Below, in pieces: positions 18,801 through 33,800 of a stretch of DNA of 64,000 bases. The stretch is from Aurantiochytrium sp. KH105 (Eukaryota > Sar > Bigyra > Thraustochytrida > Thraustochytriidae), in NCBI GenBank assembly GCA_003116975.1, contig BGKB01000053.1:124001-188000 (forward strand), read 5' to 3'. Under the pieces are notes generated by a model that saw nothing but the letters and a program-made list of their open reading frames with translations, was not told the DNA's origin and did not search any database. Within the stretch, counting starts at the first letter, position 1; each line of letters begins with the position of its first letter. A program made the position numbers and the translations under genes.

Positions 18801-21800
18801 TGCTTGCCGCAACGCCGCCGTTTTTCCGGGTCACCCCGATGCCTGTCGTAACCCACACAGAACCTTCGGAAGGCAGCCCAGCGGGTGGAACGGCAGTGCT
18901 TGTTCATGGATTTGGCATGGCTTCGTTGAGCGAGCCAACAGATTTGCAATGCCGTTTTGGAAGCACCATTGTCCCGGGACGTCTTCTGAGTGCCCATCTT
19001 GTGGAGTGCATTGCGCCCCCAGGCCCGGCCGGCGAGGAGGTGGGATTGACTCTATCTGTCAATGGTGGCGCCCAGTTCTTTTGCTCAAATCTCGAGCAGG
19101 CTTGCTCCTTCGCCTATTTGGAGCAAGCACTTGCGATTGAATCAATTGAACCGCGCCTCGGATGGCCTGGAACGTCCGTGGTGGTGCGCGGGCATGGTCT
19201 TCATCTTGGGACTGTTGACTCGTGCCTCTTTCGTGTTCCCGGACAGTCGTGGGCTTCGCACATTGCGTCGCGAGCGGTGGTTCTCGAAGATGGCTCACGC
19301 GTCTCGTGTACGATTCCCACAAGTGGACCTCTTCTTCCACTTTTGCGTGATTCGACGGAAGCACACTTGCGACTGGAAGTTGCACTTTGGACAAAGGCTG
19401 GGGAACGAGCGGAGTCAGACTTGATGATGGATTTGATCGAGATACCTCGGCTAAGTCTCGCTTCTCCTGCGTTCGGTCCCTCCGCGGGTCGCACGTCGAT
19501 CCACGTGCACGTTTCGGCCAATTTGAGTGCCCTCACCATCCCAGATCTTGTCTGCGAAGTGGGTGGCATTCAAGCGCCCTTTCAGATTGTCAACGAATCG
19601 ACGCTCACGTGCATCTCCCCTGCTCTCGATCTTGTGGAGGCTTCTGAACTTTCGTTCGATGCAGGCGAAGCCTCCGTCGCCGTACGCGTTGCATTGAACA
19701 GCGTGAATTATGTCGTGGCTCAGGGCCGCTTCCACTTCATTCCTACCATCGTTCTCGAGTCTGCAGCGCCGACTGAAGTCGTGGTGGGTCTTACTGAAGC
19801 CATACACGTCGCGTCGTCGTCATCTCTTCATGGGCTCTGGCGCGTTCTCGCGCAAGTGGGCTTTGACGCTGTCGTCTGTCAGTTTACGTCCGAGGGCGGC
19901 GGCAGTATGGTCCGCGCACCGATCTTCGTGCAAAGTGGAATGAGCGCTATTGGTTGCCAAATTCCGTCGACGTGGAATCATTCGGACATTTTTGACGAAG
20001 AGGAATGGTGGACGTTGCACTTTGAAAATGGCGAGACTGGGGAGGCGCTTTCCACAAGGTTGGCAATTCAGATGATCGCCACGTATCCAAGTCAGCTGAC
20101 AGTCACACCCGGGGCTGTTTCTGAAGGTGGAAGCATCACCGTCTCGGGTAGCAGCCTTCGGCACACGGCTTCGATGCAGTGTGGATTCGGAGACCCTCTT
20201 TTGGCTGTGAGCGAAGCTTCTTTCGATGCCGAGTCTGGTACGCTGCGTTGCCTCGTCCCAGCGCGCATCGCCAATCAAATTGCTCGAGGCTCAGTCACGG
20301 CGCAAGAGACGCCAGTGCGGGTGTCGCTCAATGGCCACGACTTCTCCGCTTTGAAAGAATCTCCGATTGTTCAAGTTGTCAAATCGCGAGGCGACAGCCA
20401 AACATCGACAGACGCAGCCGAGATTCGTCTCGACAGCCTTGAACCTAGGGTCGGAGATCTAGCCGGAGGCACCACTATCAGCGTGCATGGCAAGGGCTTT
20501 CTGCTCTTTGAGACATCTCTGCGCGATCTCGATCCGCGTTGTATCTTTTTCAGCGACGATGCGCGTGCAAACTTTGCCGAGGTCTCAAAACGCGCGATCA
20601 TTGTTGACGATAGTCAGATGACATGTACAACTCCAAATCATGGCGTGGCTGGTGATGTAAATGTTCGTGTTGCATTCTGGGAAAACGACATGGGCCATTA
20701 CGGTGTCGTAAGCTACACCTTTGCGCCGCGGCCCGAGGTCTTTCGAGTCCAGCCATCCTCCGTCGAAGAGGGAACCGCATCTGTGAGCTTTCGCGTGTTT
20801 GCGCATGGATTAATTGGCTCCCCGAGTTTGCGCTGTCACGTTGGAGACGACGTGATCGTGCCGGGCTACCTCTCATCAGATGGTCACTCTGTCTTGTGTT
20901 CTGCTGTGCAAATGCCACAACTCCCGTGGGGTGCCAGTGCGAGCTCTCTTGTCGTAAGTTTGAGCAACAGCGCGAATGAGATCACTCAAGACCCGCTTCC
21001 TGCGCAAACAATCTTCCTTCATGCACCGTTCACGCTGTCTGGTTTGGCGCCATCCCACCTTACGTCAGGCATCGGTGAGGTGCTGGAGATTCGTGGTGAA
21101 AATTTCGTTCCGGCCTCCGATATTGCCTGCCTTTTTGGAGAGACCAATTTTCACGTTCAGGCTCAATACGTCTCTTCGGAGACGCTTACATGTGAGCTGC
21201 CCCCTCACCTTCTTTTGCCGGGTGTTTATGAGGTTTATCTTTCCATGAATGGCGGCTCAAGCACTTTGCGAGCTGGCTCTGGCATCGAGATGGATGTCAC
21301 CGTGCTCGAGCCCGCCTCATCGATGTCTCTTCAAGCTTCCGACCCCTCATCCGGTCCTGCGTCGGGTGGAACATTGCTTCACGTTCCCCTTGACACAAGC
21401 ACCCTTTTAGGCGTCCCAGTGGCCTGTTCATTTCGTCTTCCTGAAGATCCTGGCATGGCAGTGACTGTCGATGCAGAGACAATTCATGCAAATGAGGAAG
21501 TAACATGTATCACACCTGACGGAACGCTTGCGTGGATAACCGAGCAGTTCCCACAGCACGCGGAAGTTGAGGTTCAGGTGGTGGCCACTGGTCAGGTCTT
21601 GGCCACGACAGCTTTCACATTTGTCGCGGATGTCGTCATTCTTGACATTCGTGGGCCGTCAGCCATCTCAACGCGAGGTGGTGCATCTGTTGTTGTCCGC
21701 GGGACGGGCTTCGATCAGGCTGGAGTAGTTCCTGTCTGCAGTTTTGCTGTGGATGGCGTTGAGGATTGGAACGCCTCCGTTACGCAGGGCACGCTGGTGC

Positions 21801-24800
21801 CTGGATCCCTTGACGAGAACTTCCATCTCGTCTGTCCCGTCCCCCCCGCTCCGGACTCGGCACTTGGAGCGACTCCGCTCCTGAGCATAAGCATGAACGG
21901 AGGCGCAGATTTTTCGTCTCCTCTGCCAGCAGGATTTCTTCTTGCGGAGCCTGCTGTGACGCACAGCGTGCACCCAGAAGCGATTATTCTCGATGCACTG
22001 AATCAGGTACTTTGGCCTAATGCGCTTATCGTCAACGGTGAGAACTTTACGGAAACGAGTGCACAGGTCTGCTACTTTGAAGGCGCTTCACCAGCTTTTG
22101 TTGAGGCTTTTGCAGTCAACAGCACACAGGTCATTTGTGAGATGCCTCTTTCCTGGCAGCCTACCTTTGATACTATCGAGGGTAGCTCGGTGAGCGTGCT
22201 CGCGAACGACGGGGAAAGCATCGACGCTTCCACTGGCGTTCCGCTTCAGATTTGGCCATTTCCTCATCTCTCTGGGATTAGCCCTCGTGTGGTTTCACCC
22301 GAAGGCGGGACGCAAATTTCCTTGCAACTTCCGTCACCAGATCAATATGACGGGGAACTTTGGAGCTGCGTTTTTCGTTGTGGACCGGAAGATACCTTTG
22401 TGGGATACACGCAGGCTCTTTCGAATTGGACTTGTGCTATGCCATCGTTGCCTGACCTGCAGCGCGGTCTTGGAGTGGCCTCCCCGTGCTCGCTTGGCCT
22501 TGCAAGCGTTCAAGAAGACGAGTCCACCTTAGCCTTCGAATCAAACCGTGAGCGCATTCCATTGTGGGCGGTGGATGTACCTCAGCTTGACGCTGGCCTT
22601 CGATTGAGGCGAAAGTTTGTGGACTTGTCCTTTAATCACTCGCGGTTCATTGCGGTTTCGTTGGAGACAGATCCTGGGCTGCTTCACTTTGGCGCGCACG
22701 TCGAAGTTCACTGCCGATTCACGCTCTCCTCGGATGCAACTGCGTCGTATTCCGTTATCGGGACAATCGGCGCGGACTGGGATGCGCTGCAGTGTCCGCT
22801 TCCAGGGCTCGACTTTGTCAAGGAGCAGCTCAGTCTTGGAGTCTGGGATTTTGCACAAGACGGGCTGCATCTTGACGTGTCTTTCAATGGTGTCGAGTAC
22901 TCCTCGAGTTCGCTCAACATCACCTTCCTCCCTTCGAGTTCACTTTCCTTTTCGTCTTCTACCGAGGAGGCCATCTCGACCCGCACATTATGGGGAGCCC
23001 GAGGTGCAAGAACCGAGGTGGTGCTCGCACTTGACGCGACGACGCGTGACCTTGCAGCAACGTTGCTCTCCCCGCTCGAGGATTACTTCTCTCTGAGCTG
23101 CCGATTCGGAGGAAAGGAGGCTGTTGCAGCTTCTTTTGACATGGACATCGGCGCTCTTGTGTGTCCTGTGCCATCATCGCTCTTTGCGACACGCCAAGAA
23201 CCCAACTCCAATTTAAGCGTGGAGGTCTCCTTGCTGACAGATCCAGGAAGCTTTGTGGACACCGGTCTTACTGTGCGTGCACCAAGTAACCCCTTTCGCA
23301 TCGTCGATCTTCGGCCTATCGCCGGCCCCCTCGAAGGTGGGACGACAATCACTTTGAGGATGGAGGGTGCGGGCTTGGCGGAGGCCCAAGCTACCTTGTT
23401 GAACACGTTTCTTGTTTGCGTGTTCACTTTGCCAGATGGCTTCGAAGTAGAGTCGAACGCGACGGCAAGCATGAAAGAAGAGGAAGTGACGTCTGTTGTG
23501 TGCGACACCCCAGAGGTATCAATGCCGCAGGACGCCTTTGTAAGCGTCCGCCTTCTCCATACTGAAACTCAGCGCGATGTTCTTGTTCAGGAGCCCTCGG
23601 CAGGCATTGCCGTCTTCCGGTACGCTGCACTGCCCCAAGTTTTTGCTGTTGAGCCGTCGCTCTTACAAATTCAGTCGACTGAGGTCGCCACTTCTCGCGT
23701 CCTGACGGTTCAGGGCGCTGACTTCGTCTCTGATGGATCCAACCAGACCCGCTGCGCGTGGTTTAAGGCATCAATGGAAGGGGAACTGGGAATAGAAGGT
23801 GCGCTTTTGACACCTGCGACAGTATTGTCCAGCACCGTTTTGCAGTGCGCCGTGCCTGCAGAGCTTCCCATGTACGAGCAGAGCTATTCCTTTAGGCTTC
23901 ACGTTTCCGGGAATGGGGTCGACCTTTCTGCCTCATCAGCTATTCTCTCTGTGGTTCCAGAAATGTCAGCAGCTGCTCTTCGTCCGTCAATGGGCTCTCA
24001 AACTGGCGGAACGGTGATTAGTGTTCTGGGTCGTAACTTTCTCGCAAACCTTCCTTACATTTGCGACTTTTATGCGGAAGATGGCTCGAGCTTTGTGGCC
24101 CGAGAGGCTGCTGTCTTCGAGTCTTCGTCGACACTTCGCTGCCGCACCCCGCATTTCGCTTCGCCAGGGACGATAGCGGTCCGTTTGCACGCGTATTTGC
24201 CCGATGGAAGCCTTTCATGGGTCGCACAAGACGTTCCGCTTCTTTTCGAGGCCTTGCCACATCTCGTGGCGAGCGCAGCAACGCCTGCTTGGGCGAGTCC
24301 GGACGAGGCCTTTGTTCTGCGTCTCGAACTGTCGTCTGGCACGGCTGACTCGCTGCGCTCCCGCCTGGGTGCGGAAACATCGGGAACACAATTCATTGTT
24401 CGCGCCCAGGTTGGAGATGTTTATGGAACCTGTCAGGCTTCACTCCTTCGCGATGCAAACATCTTGCTCCACTGCGAGGTTCCTGCCTGTACACAAGGGA
24501 AATGCGCCAAGCCTTCAGCTCAAGTTTCGCTGCAGTTGTCCGACGACGAAGACCTAGAACCCGTCTTTTTACAGCATGCTGGCAGCGTACATGTTTTGCG
24601 AACACCACAAGCTGCGCTTCATCGGGGTAAAGATATCCAAATCGTCTCAGCGCTCTCTTCAACCAATGTAGATGTTCGAGGAGCCGGGTTTGCAGATGTT
24701 GAGACCCTCGGGTGTGCACTTTGCGATGAGAACCTGGAGAGATGTGTGACATCGCTCCAAGTCTTGCGACGCTCAACTTCAGTGGTTTCATGTGAAATTC

Positions 24801-27800
24801 CTCAATGGGCATCTGCTCGAGAAGACCTTGCGGGTCTATCCACAGCGGCTCGTCTTTACGTACGCAACGACATGCGAGCTTTGCAAAGTTCGGATCTTTC
24901 TCAATCGCTTGTCGGTGCTAATTTCGTCACAGTCAAGATTATTGGCCCTGTGTCACTGCTCGAAATGGACCCTTTGCAACCCACGCCAGGTCAGCTTCTC
25001 CGTATCACCGTGTCGAAAGTGCCATCTGACGTACCTGTCAGCTGCGACTTTGGTGGCGTACAAAGTGCGGCAATGATACTATCCGAGCATCTTATTTCCT
25101 GTGTCGTTCCAATGCGGCTTGGAGAAGCTGCTGTCGCGCAGGAAGACTTGTCGGTGAGGCTGCTATTTGGGGCAGCAGGAGAGGCCCGTCGTGTTGCTTC
25201 GGAGGGCTCGGTGATTCGCCTGCGTGGACCGCGGTCGCTGCTCTCCAGCGAGACCGACATTGCACATGCGACACTCGAGCCGCCCTCGGGTCCCACCGGC
25301 GGCGGGACGCGCATCACCTTTGAAATCGGAGACTTGGAGTTTGAGGAGCCTGTAAAAGGTGTTCAATGCCAATTCACCAGAGAAAGTGGTGCGATGAACG
25401 CAACACTCGTAGAAGCCGAAGTGGATCTGCTCGCTTCTGTCATTTCCTGTGTTACTCCTTCCGTGGGTGAAGCTGGTATTGCGCGCGTCGCTGTGCTTGC
25501 GCGGGGAAGTGGACTCGCACTTGCCTCTGGCTCCTTCGTCTTTCGCCCCATCCCTTTCATCGCACGTGCTCTGACTAAAATTGTCGCAAGTCCCGCGCTC
25601 CCGGGATCCACGGTTGACTTGCTCGGCTCTGGTTTCTCGTCGGGTCCGTTGCACTGTGTCTACTCTTCCCACCCATGTACTATGGGAACCGAAGCTGCCA
25701 CCCACGTTGCTGCAGACGGTGAAGTCTACAGCGCGACTCGGGCATCCTGCGGTGTTCCTCAAGATTTGCACGATCGGCTTGGAGTTGAACGTCCCGTTTT
25801 CATTTGCGTCTCAATCGACCACGGGCGCACTCTGGCTGCTTCGCAAGCAGAAATTGATCTTGCTCCGCTTTGGGACATCGACCACGTTGAACCGAACGCG
25901 GTCTTTCGGGGCACTGCCGAGAAGCCAACCTTTTTTCGCGTTAAGGGGCGTAACTTTCCCGCCCAAACCCAGCTTTATTGCATTTTTGATGACGAGAATG
26001 CAATTGTCGAGCCTGCTTCTTATGTGAACCAGAGTCTCGTGCTATGTCGTTTGCCGCGCGAACTTTTGCAGGACGCACGAGAAACTTCCCAGTACGTGCT
26101 GGGAATTTCAAGCCGCGACAACCAGTACGAGTCGCTTAGCCGTACACAAGTGTTACAAGTGCATGATCTTCCCCAGATCGACTTTGTTGGGCTCGGCAAA
26201 TGCAGTGAGCCGCCGATGCTCTGCGGTTTGTTTTCAGTCGTCACCTCTGAGCGAGTCGTGCTTAACAAGCTTCGTTGCCAGACTACGCAAGGCTCGACGT
26301 TGTACTCAGAAGTACGCAACGAAACGGAGGGATACTTTGCATGCGCTCTTCCTGTCAAGGAGACAACGACGGGGCTTCGAGTATCACTAAATGACAGTGT
26401 GCAATGGTTTGCAGTCCATATTCCTTTGGAAGCATGGCAGCCAGCACCCACTGTGGATAGCATGTCTCCGTTGTTGCTTCCAAAAGAGGACGCATCTCTT
26501 GTCACATTTCATGGAGATGGGTTTTCCATGGATAAATCCTACTCATGCGCCTTTCAAGGCCGGGCAGGAGAGGCAGCGGCAATCGTGGAGTCGGCAACAA
26601 GCGTTCGCTGTGTTGTTCCTGAGGCGTCCGATGAGACTGAGGCGGCGCACGCGCTTGTCGAGGTTAAACTACATCAGAAGACCCCTTTCCGCGAGCTTTA
26701 TTCAGGGCAAGCTGCGATGTTCCACCAGCCGCGCATTGGTAGCACGGAGCCATGGGAGGTCCCTCTCGGTAAGGCTTGGGCTCCGATTGTGATTGCCGGC
26801 TCTGGCTTCTTCCCTTCGGCGGATCTGGCTTGCCGCGTTGAGAGTCCTTTCCGCGGAGCGCGTGTGCTACCTGCTACATATTTGAACGCGTCCGCTGTTC
26901 GTTGTACGCTTCCTGTGATTCCCGAAACCCGCATGGGCGAGTTCCTTCGGGTGGGAATTGCCGAAAATGGCGAGTCCTTTGTCCACGCGAGTTCTTCAAT
27001 CAAAATTGTCCCCGGAGTGCAAGGGGTTTCTATCTCCTCGACCGAGATTTTGGTGCAACGAGCCACTGGAGAACTGAGCTTTGAGCTCCATGTGCCCTCT
27101 TCTGACTCCTTCCGATTCGATGCAGCATCGGATGATCCCTATTGCGCTTTGACCACGTTCGACGATGATGGACAAGAGCTTCTGCACGAGCTCAACACGG
27201 AGATATTATCTTCTCTGCGTGTGAGGTGCTTTGGAATTTGGTCGCACTCGCACTTAAGCGACCAGTCATCTCTTCAAGCTTCAGTGGAATTTGCGCCCCG
27301 TTTTCCTGCACAAAGTGTACAACGTGTCCTGAACGAGATCAACGTTCTTTTGGCGCCCGTTTTGACCACCTCTTTGACTTCGCGTCGCATTCAAGTCGGA
27401 GATGAGTCAGCGCGCTTCCGCTTCACAGGACGCGGCTTTCGGGAAAACACGACCTACGTGTGCTTACTTTCGCGACAAGACGTGGAGGTGCACTCCTCTT
27501 GGTCTTTCACCGAGCAGGCTGTCGTGCACGGGAAGAATGAAGTCTCTTGCTCCCTTCAAGCTCTTGAAGAGCCTGGAAGCTACAGGATCGCGCTTGCCCA
27601 TGAACAAGATGGGAAGCCTATTTACACCCTTGATGGCTCTTTCCACGCAACCATCAAGGCTGGTCCAGCGATGCGTCTTCATGCCATCGAGCCATCCTTT
27701 GCCATGGACAAAAGTGATGAAGCTGTCAAGATCCACGGAAGTGGATTTGAAGGCAGCGCGAGTACGTTTTGCGATTGGTCGTCGGAGGACGGAAGGTTTC

Positions 27801-30800
27801 GCGTGTCCACGCGTGCAGCGGTGCTTTCCTCTCTTCTCTTGGAGTGCGCAAGCCCAAATTGGGATCCAGCCTTGCCACCTGGTGCTGCTCGAGATATCAA
27901 ACTTCGCGTTCGGAGTGACGCAGGGGATACTCGAGAGGCCACCAGCTTCACCCTTCTTGCAGCACCGGTCGTGACACGTATCGAGCCCCATGCTGGGCCA
28001 ATGTCCGGCGGGACACCTGTTCGAATCTGGGGCAGCTTTTATGCTCCTGGAGACTCGATTACTCGGCCAGATGTCTTTTGCGTCTTCGAGGGTCACGAGG
28101 ATCCCATTCCAGCGACACTGTTATCCCTACGAGAGGTCATTTGTGTGGCGCCTGCGCACGTTCAAGGCGACGCCAGTGATGTCGTTCGTGTGTCAGTGAC
28201 GTATGGTCCAGGACAAAGTCACGGACCCGCGAGTTCCGCCATGTACACCTTCGTGGAGGACTTGACTATTGACTCGATGTATCCACTGATGGGAACTGTA
28301 CATGGGGCTACATCGCTACGCATTCGGGGTCATCACTTTCAAACGCACGATTTGCTATCGTGCGCGTTCACATTTCCTGACGGAGACCGCTATGTCACTA
28401 TGGGAGCCTACGAGTCGGAGACACAGATTCGCTGTGTTACGCCTCGGGTCGCAAACGGAGGAAATGCGCGCGTCAGTGTCTCTCAGAACGGCGTCGATTT
28501 TGTAGCGCTTGAGAGCGACTACTTTTCCTTTCACGCACCAGTGACAATCTTGGAGGTATTTCCTTCGCAAGGTCCAGCATCAGGAGAAACGCTCGTGCAG
28601 ATCACGGGCACTAACTTTCCGCGTTCGCCAACCATGGTATGTGGCTTCAACTACGCACGCGTATCCGCGACATGGATAAACGCTAATCTCGTTGAATGTA
28701 CTTCGCCCACTGTCACAAGCACTGGGCGGGTGAGCTTGAGACTATACACGAATGGAGTCGATGAGATTCCGGTGGGGCACTTTGTTTTTACTCCACCTGT
28801 AACTGTTGAGCGCGTGAGTCCTCGCGTAGGGCCAGCGCAGGGCGGAACGGAGATAGCTTTTGTTCTTTCCGATACGCGCACAGGGCAGACTGATGCACAA
28901 GAACCAGTCGAGCTCGATGATTTGCATTGCGAATTCGTCACATCCCTATACACGGCACATGTGCCTGCAAATGAAAACGGAGACCGTACATGGAGCTGCA
29001 AGGTCCCGCCCAAGCGTCAGTTGGGAAATGAAATAACCGTAGAAACCCGTCTTGTCGCTCGCGAGGACCAGGTTCTTCACACCTTCGCCTACGAGTATCA
29101 CCCCGAAATGTTTGTTCGCAAGGTTTGGCCCCAGGCAGGTAATCGCCGTGCAGGTCAAACGACTCTGCAAGTTATTGGCGAGGGTTTTGTCAAGGCTCTT
29201 GACGATGAAACGTACACTTGCGAATTTGAAAACAATGGAGAGCTGCACGCAACGTCGGCGCGCTGGCTTGGAACTTCGCTCCTGGCCTGCACAGTTCCAC
29301 GCGAACTCGGCCCAGGCACTCACAGTATTCGCGTTTCGATGCATGATGGTCAAATTCCAGAACGTGTTGCCAACGATCAAGAACTTTCCTTCCAGGTTCT
29401 GGATGGGCTCGATATCGATCGCTTTGCGCCGCATTCCGGCCCATTCTCGGGTGGAACGATTGTCTCAATTCATGGGCAGAACTTTGGCCAGGTCGCCACT
29501 GGCGAAGCAATGTGCCGTTTTGGCGACCTCGGCGACGCAAAGGCTTCTGTGGTAGGGAACCAGGAAATCCGCTGCGCAGTACCTCCTGCTGGATGGGATG
29601 TTGAGGACAATGAAGTTGCCGTTCGGCTCAGCATTTCTGTAGACCGCGAGCATTTTCAGCATGTTGGCGAGTTCTGGTATCGGCACGTGCCTCAGCTTGT
29701 GCATCTAGACCCCGAAGAAGGTCCCTCAATTGGCGGCACGGCTGTTGCAATCAGCGGAGCGCACCTGAGTGGCCAAGGCGCAAATTTAACCTGCAAATTC
29801 GGTGACCAACTCGTTCAAGGAGAAGTGCTCTCGTCCGGGGAGGTTCGATGCGTATCGCCTCCTGCGGAAGATCTTACAGAGGGCCGCGTGCTGGTCCGCC
29901 TGTCATCGAACGGAGGCGCGGATCTTTCGTCGAATGCACTTGTGTTCACGTACACGTCACCTCCACAGATCCTTGGGATGGACCCACATATCGGCCCGAT
30001 CCAAGGAGGCACTCGACTTCGAGTCCAGGGTCATGCGTTCCGGCAGGACTACCCGCTTGAGTGCGTCTTTTCAATGGGCAATGCTTCAAGTGCGAGTGAA
30101 GTACACCAGATACATGCAGCTGCTCAGTTCGTCTCGTCGTCCGAGATTAGCTGCCTCGTTCCGCAGATCCAAGGAGCGGCAACGTCCGTTTCGCTTGGAG
30201 TGCGTGCGCGTGGTCAGCCGCTGCCCAGAGTTTGCTCCGCACATGAGCTCGTATTCATACCTTATGAAATGAACAGCGATGGACCGCTCTCTCCAACACG
30301 TGGATCTGCGTATGGCGGAACGCAAATCCTCGTGCCGCTCGTGACGAGTATTGATGAAGCCCAGCCGCAGGTGCGATGCAGGTTTGGATCAACACGTTCT
30401 TCGCCTGGGCGCATCATCCACATGTCGCTTCGCTCTTTCGGCTATCGCAGGATGCAGATTGCGTGTATCTCGCCTCTGTGGTCTTTAAGCGAAGGAGAGA
30501 GCGAACGCGAGGTGCCGTTGTTTGTTTCCTTGAATGCAGGCGTCGATTTTCATCATTTTGTTGGGCACGAGTTTACCTTTGTCAGTCCTAGCGCAGATGT
30601 AGAAATGTGGCCTTTGCTTGGACCTGCCTCTGGTGGTACGCGTCTCAAGTTTTACAATGTGGGAGCGAAGGCGGGAGTCGCGCTCGCTTGCCGTTTCCGC
30701 AGTCTCGGTGACCCCGCGGGTCCGGTTAAGGAGGCTGGTGTCGAAACGGTAGAGGTGAGCGAGACGAGTGGGACTCGTGCGTCTCTTGTGCAAGAGTGCA

Positions 30801-33800
30801 TAACGCCGCCTGCTTCGCAAGATACGGTGGCCATCGTCGAGCTTGTTGAGGAAAACTCGCTGCTGCTGCTTCACAGGGGACGATTTGTGTACCAGTCCGC
30901 TTTGCACTTAACGCCTGACGGAATCTCACCTTCAAGCATTGCGCGATTCTCGGACAGAACCGTCTTTCGCTTCCGCGGAGAGGGTTTCCACGTCATGAAC
31001 ACCCTGATTTGTTCTTTTTTTGATCCAATTACCCTGCAAGAGGTGGCGCGGTCAGCTGCACATCTTGAAACTGAAAACTCCGCAAGCTGCGCTCTTATTC
31101 CTCCGGCTACAACGCCCTGGGACCGTCTCGAAGCCTTGGACGTATGCATCTCGGGGAATGGCGGTGCGGATAAAGTTTGCGAGCGCATCCAACTTGTGGA
31201 GCCTCTCGAAGTTCTTGATGTCTCGCCAGAACACGGACGCGTTAGTGGAGGCTCCGTTGTCAACGTAAACTTTGTGTGGGGCGGCTCTTCTCGGTCCTTT
31301 GCGCAAGGATTCGCATTCGTCTGTCGCTTTGGCCAAGTAGTGGTGGAAGCTGCCGTGGTGAACTCGACACCGGCCGGGTCCATTCAGCAGCTGGCCTGTG
31401 TTGCACCAGCTGTTCTGGCTGCAGAGACCGTTGATTTTGCGATTTCGTATGATGGGGTGACCTTTTCTCAGCATGCAGAAAAGCAAAGCTTTCGTTACTT
31501 TGACGATCTTGAAGGTAGCAAGGTTTTTCGGGTCACGCCAGAAACGGGGCGCTCTTCCGGGAACGAAGAGATTCGTCTCAGCGGCATCGACCACCCATCC
31601 CAAGTGACTACATGTGGTTTTGTGGCCTTCCCCGACGGGGCGAGACCGCTTGCTCAAGTCGCGCCTCATGCTTTCGACGAAGACGCCGTGTACTGCATGA
31701 CCCCAGCGATTGAACCCGAGGTGGACACAGAGCAACAGCCGACACGGTTGGTTGTGTCTTATGATATGGGGCGGCAGTGGTCCTCCTCATCGCGCGGACC
31801 CATGTTTACCGTTTACGCTGTTCCCACAGTACAAGCTGTGAAGCCAGAAAGTGTCTTTGCGGAGACCAACTCTTGGGTTGACGTTTACGGGAGTGGATTC
31901 GCTGAAATGTCACGTGCAGACCGGCGTCTTACGTGCCTCTTTGAGGATCCATTGCAAGCTGGCTCACAGGCAACGCTTTCTTCCGTTGCATCCATCATTT
32001 CGCGCCATCATGTAAGATGCCAAACCCCAACAAGCCTTGCTGCCGGAAAAGTCTACCTCGTTCGTATCACAAACACGAACCAAGGACAAGATCTATTTGG
32101 ATTTGCGGAGCTCAAGGTGCTCCCTCAGCTTGAGCTTTGGAGTGTGAGCCCTGCGTTGGTGGCATCTCATTTTGCTCAGCCTCATTTTGTACGTCTTTCC
32201 ATGGTTCACACGAACCAGCTTGCGGACTCGCCTCATCGCTATGCTCTTTCGTGCGAGTTTGAAAGTACAAACGGCTGGCGTTCCGAGGTTCCTGCTGCAG
32301 TCGAGGAAGAAATGGACAGTGTGACGTGTCGTCTGCCTTTTGTGCCCCAGGCAGAGGACGAAGTCTGGCCACGTGCGCTGCGGGTGAAGCTGCGCTCGTC
32401 TCTCGTGCCAGGTGCGTCCATTTCGATTCCGCACGAAGGGCTCTTTTTGGAGGTCTTTGAGCCCCTAGACATCTCTTCCATTGAGCCGAGCATTGGTCAG
32501 CTTCGCGGAGGCACTGAGGTCCGACTCTCGCTCGACGCACCTCTTCACCCCCGACTGGATGGTCAAATCTATTGCAGCTTTGACTGGATCGGCGGGGACA
32601 ATCCTTTGGAGCACATGAATGTCGCACAGCGTGCGATGACTTCGCGTGCAACTTTTGACGAGAGTCTTACCGTTGCAACATGCTTGACGCCCGACTTTGC
32701 AGCTGACGATGACGATCTTGGTCGCTCATTGGCGAATAGAACCGTTTGGGTAGGTCTAAGCATGCGCGAAGGTAGTGCGGGTTACGTCCAGCAGCAGTGG
32801 AGTTTGAACAGGAAAGTGTTCTTGGCAACACAGCAGGCCTTTCTCCGCTCGCTTCACCCCTCGCGCGGCAACGTCTACGGTGGAACCTTGGTGACGTTAC
32901 GAGGCCAGGGTTTGCCAGGATCTGGACAGCTGGTCTGTAAGTTTGGAGATACACACCAAGTACTTGCGCGACGGCGAAGTGCATCGGTCGTCGAGTGTGT
33001 TTCTCCAAGCTTCGCGGATGAGGGTCCGCAGACTGTGCGTGTAGGTCTGTTTCTGGATGGGGACACGGCTGAGACTTTTGTGGAGTACGACACCTTGCTG
33101 CGGCCGCTCGAGTTTCACTTTGAAGATCTTCCAAGAGTGCAGAGCGTATCGCCACAGCGAGTCTCTGTGCTAGGCGGAGATCTTATCTCTCTCGTGGGTG
33201 TCAACTTCCCATTTGATAGCTCTCGTGCGCTGCAGGTGTGGTGTCGCTTTGGGGGAGTTCTGAGAGTACCGGCAACGGTTTTGGGCACAACAGAAGCAAC
33301 GTGCCGGACGCCATCGAATGTTGCTTCTCTCGGGAACTTCTCGACACCATTTTTGGTGTCTGTCGAGCTCAGTAGCGGCAATGGGCACGAATTTGCCTCC
33401 ATTGGCGAAGATGGACCAGTACTTGTCGAAGTGGTGGATTCGGTCACGATTGAGTCCATTTCTCCGCGGTTCGGTAGCGTCTATGGAGGAACCGCGCTGC
33501 AGGTTGTCGGCACCAACTTTTACGGCGAGAAAGTATGCACCTTTCAGCTCAATGGCGAAGAAAACGAAGTGCTGCAAGTTGCGGCGGTCGTGAGAAGTTC
33601 CTCCTTATTGGAGTGTATCGTGCCTCCAAGGACTTTTGATCGCGTGAAATATGCACTGGTTACGTTGGATAGCGTAGCCTCACAGGAGACGTTGCGATTC
33701 GACTATGTTCGCGAACCAGCCTTACACGACGTGAGTCCTGGCGCATTTCATGTTCTGGGTGGTGCTACGCTTCGCATCGAAGGCAGCGACTTCCGGCAAG

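Noticed and set aside
22959-23508. Minus-strand frames within the giant gene
   Set aside because: They lie antisense to continuous TIG repeats and show no independent features.
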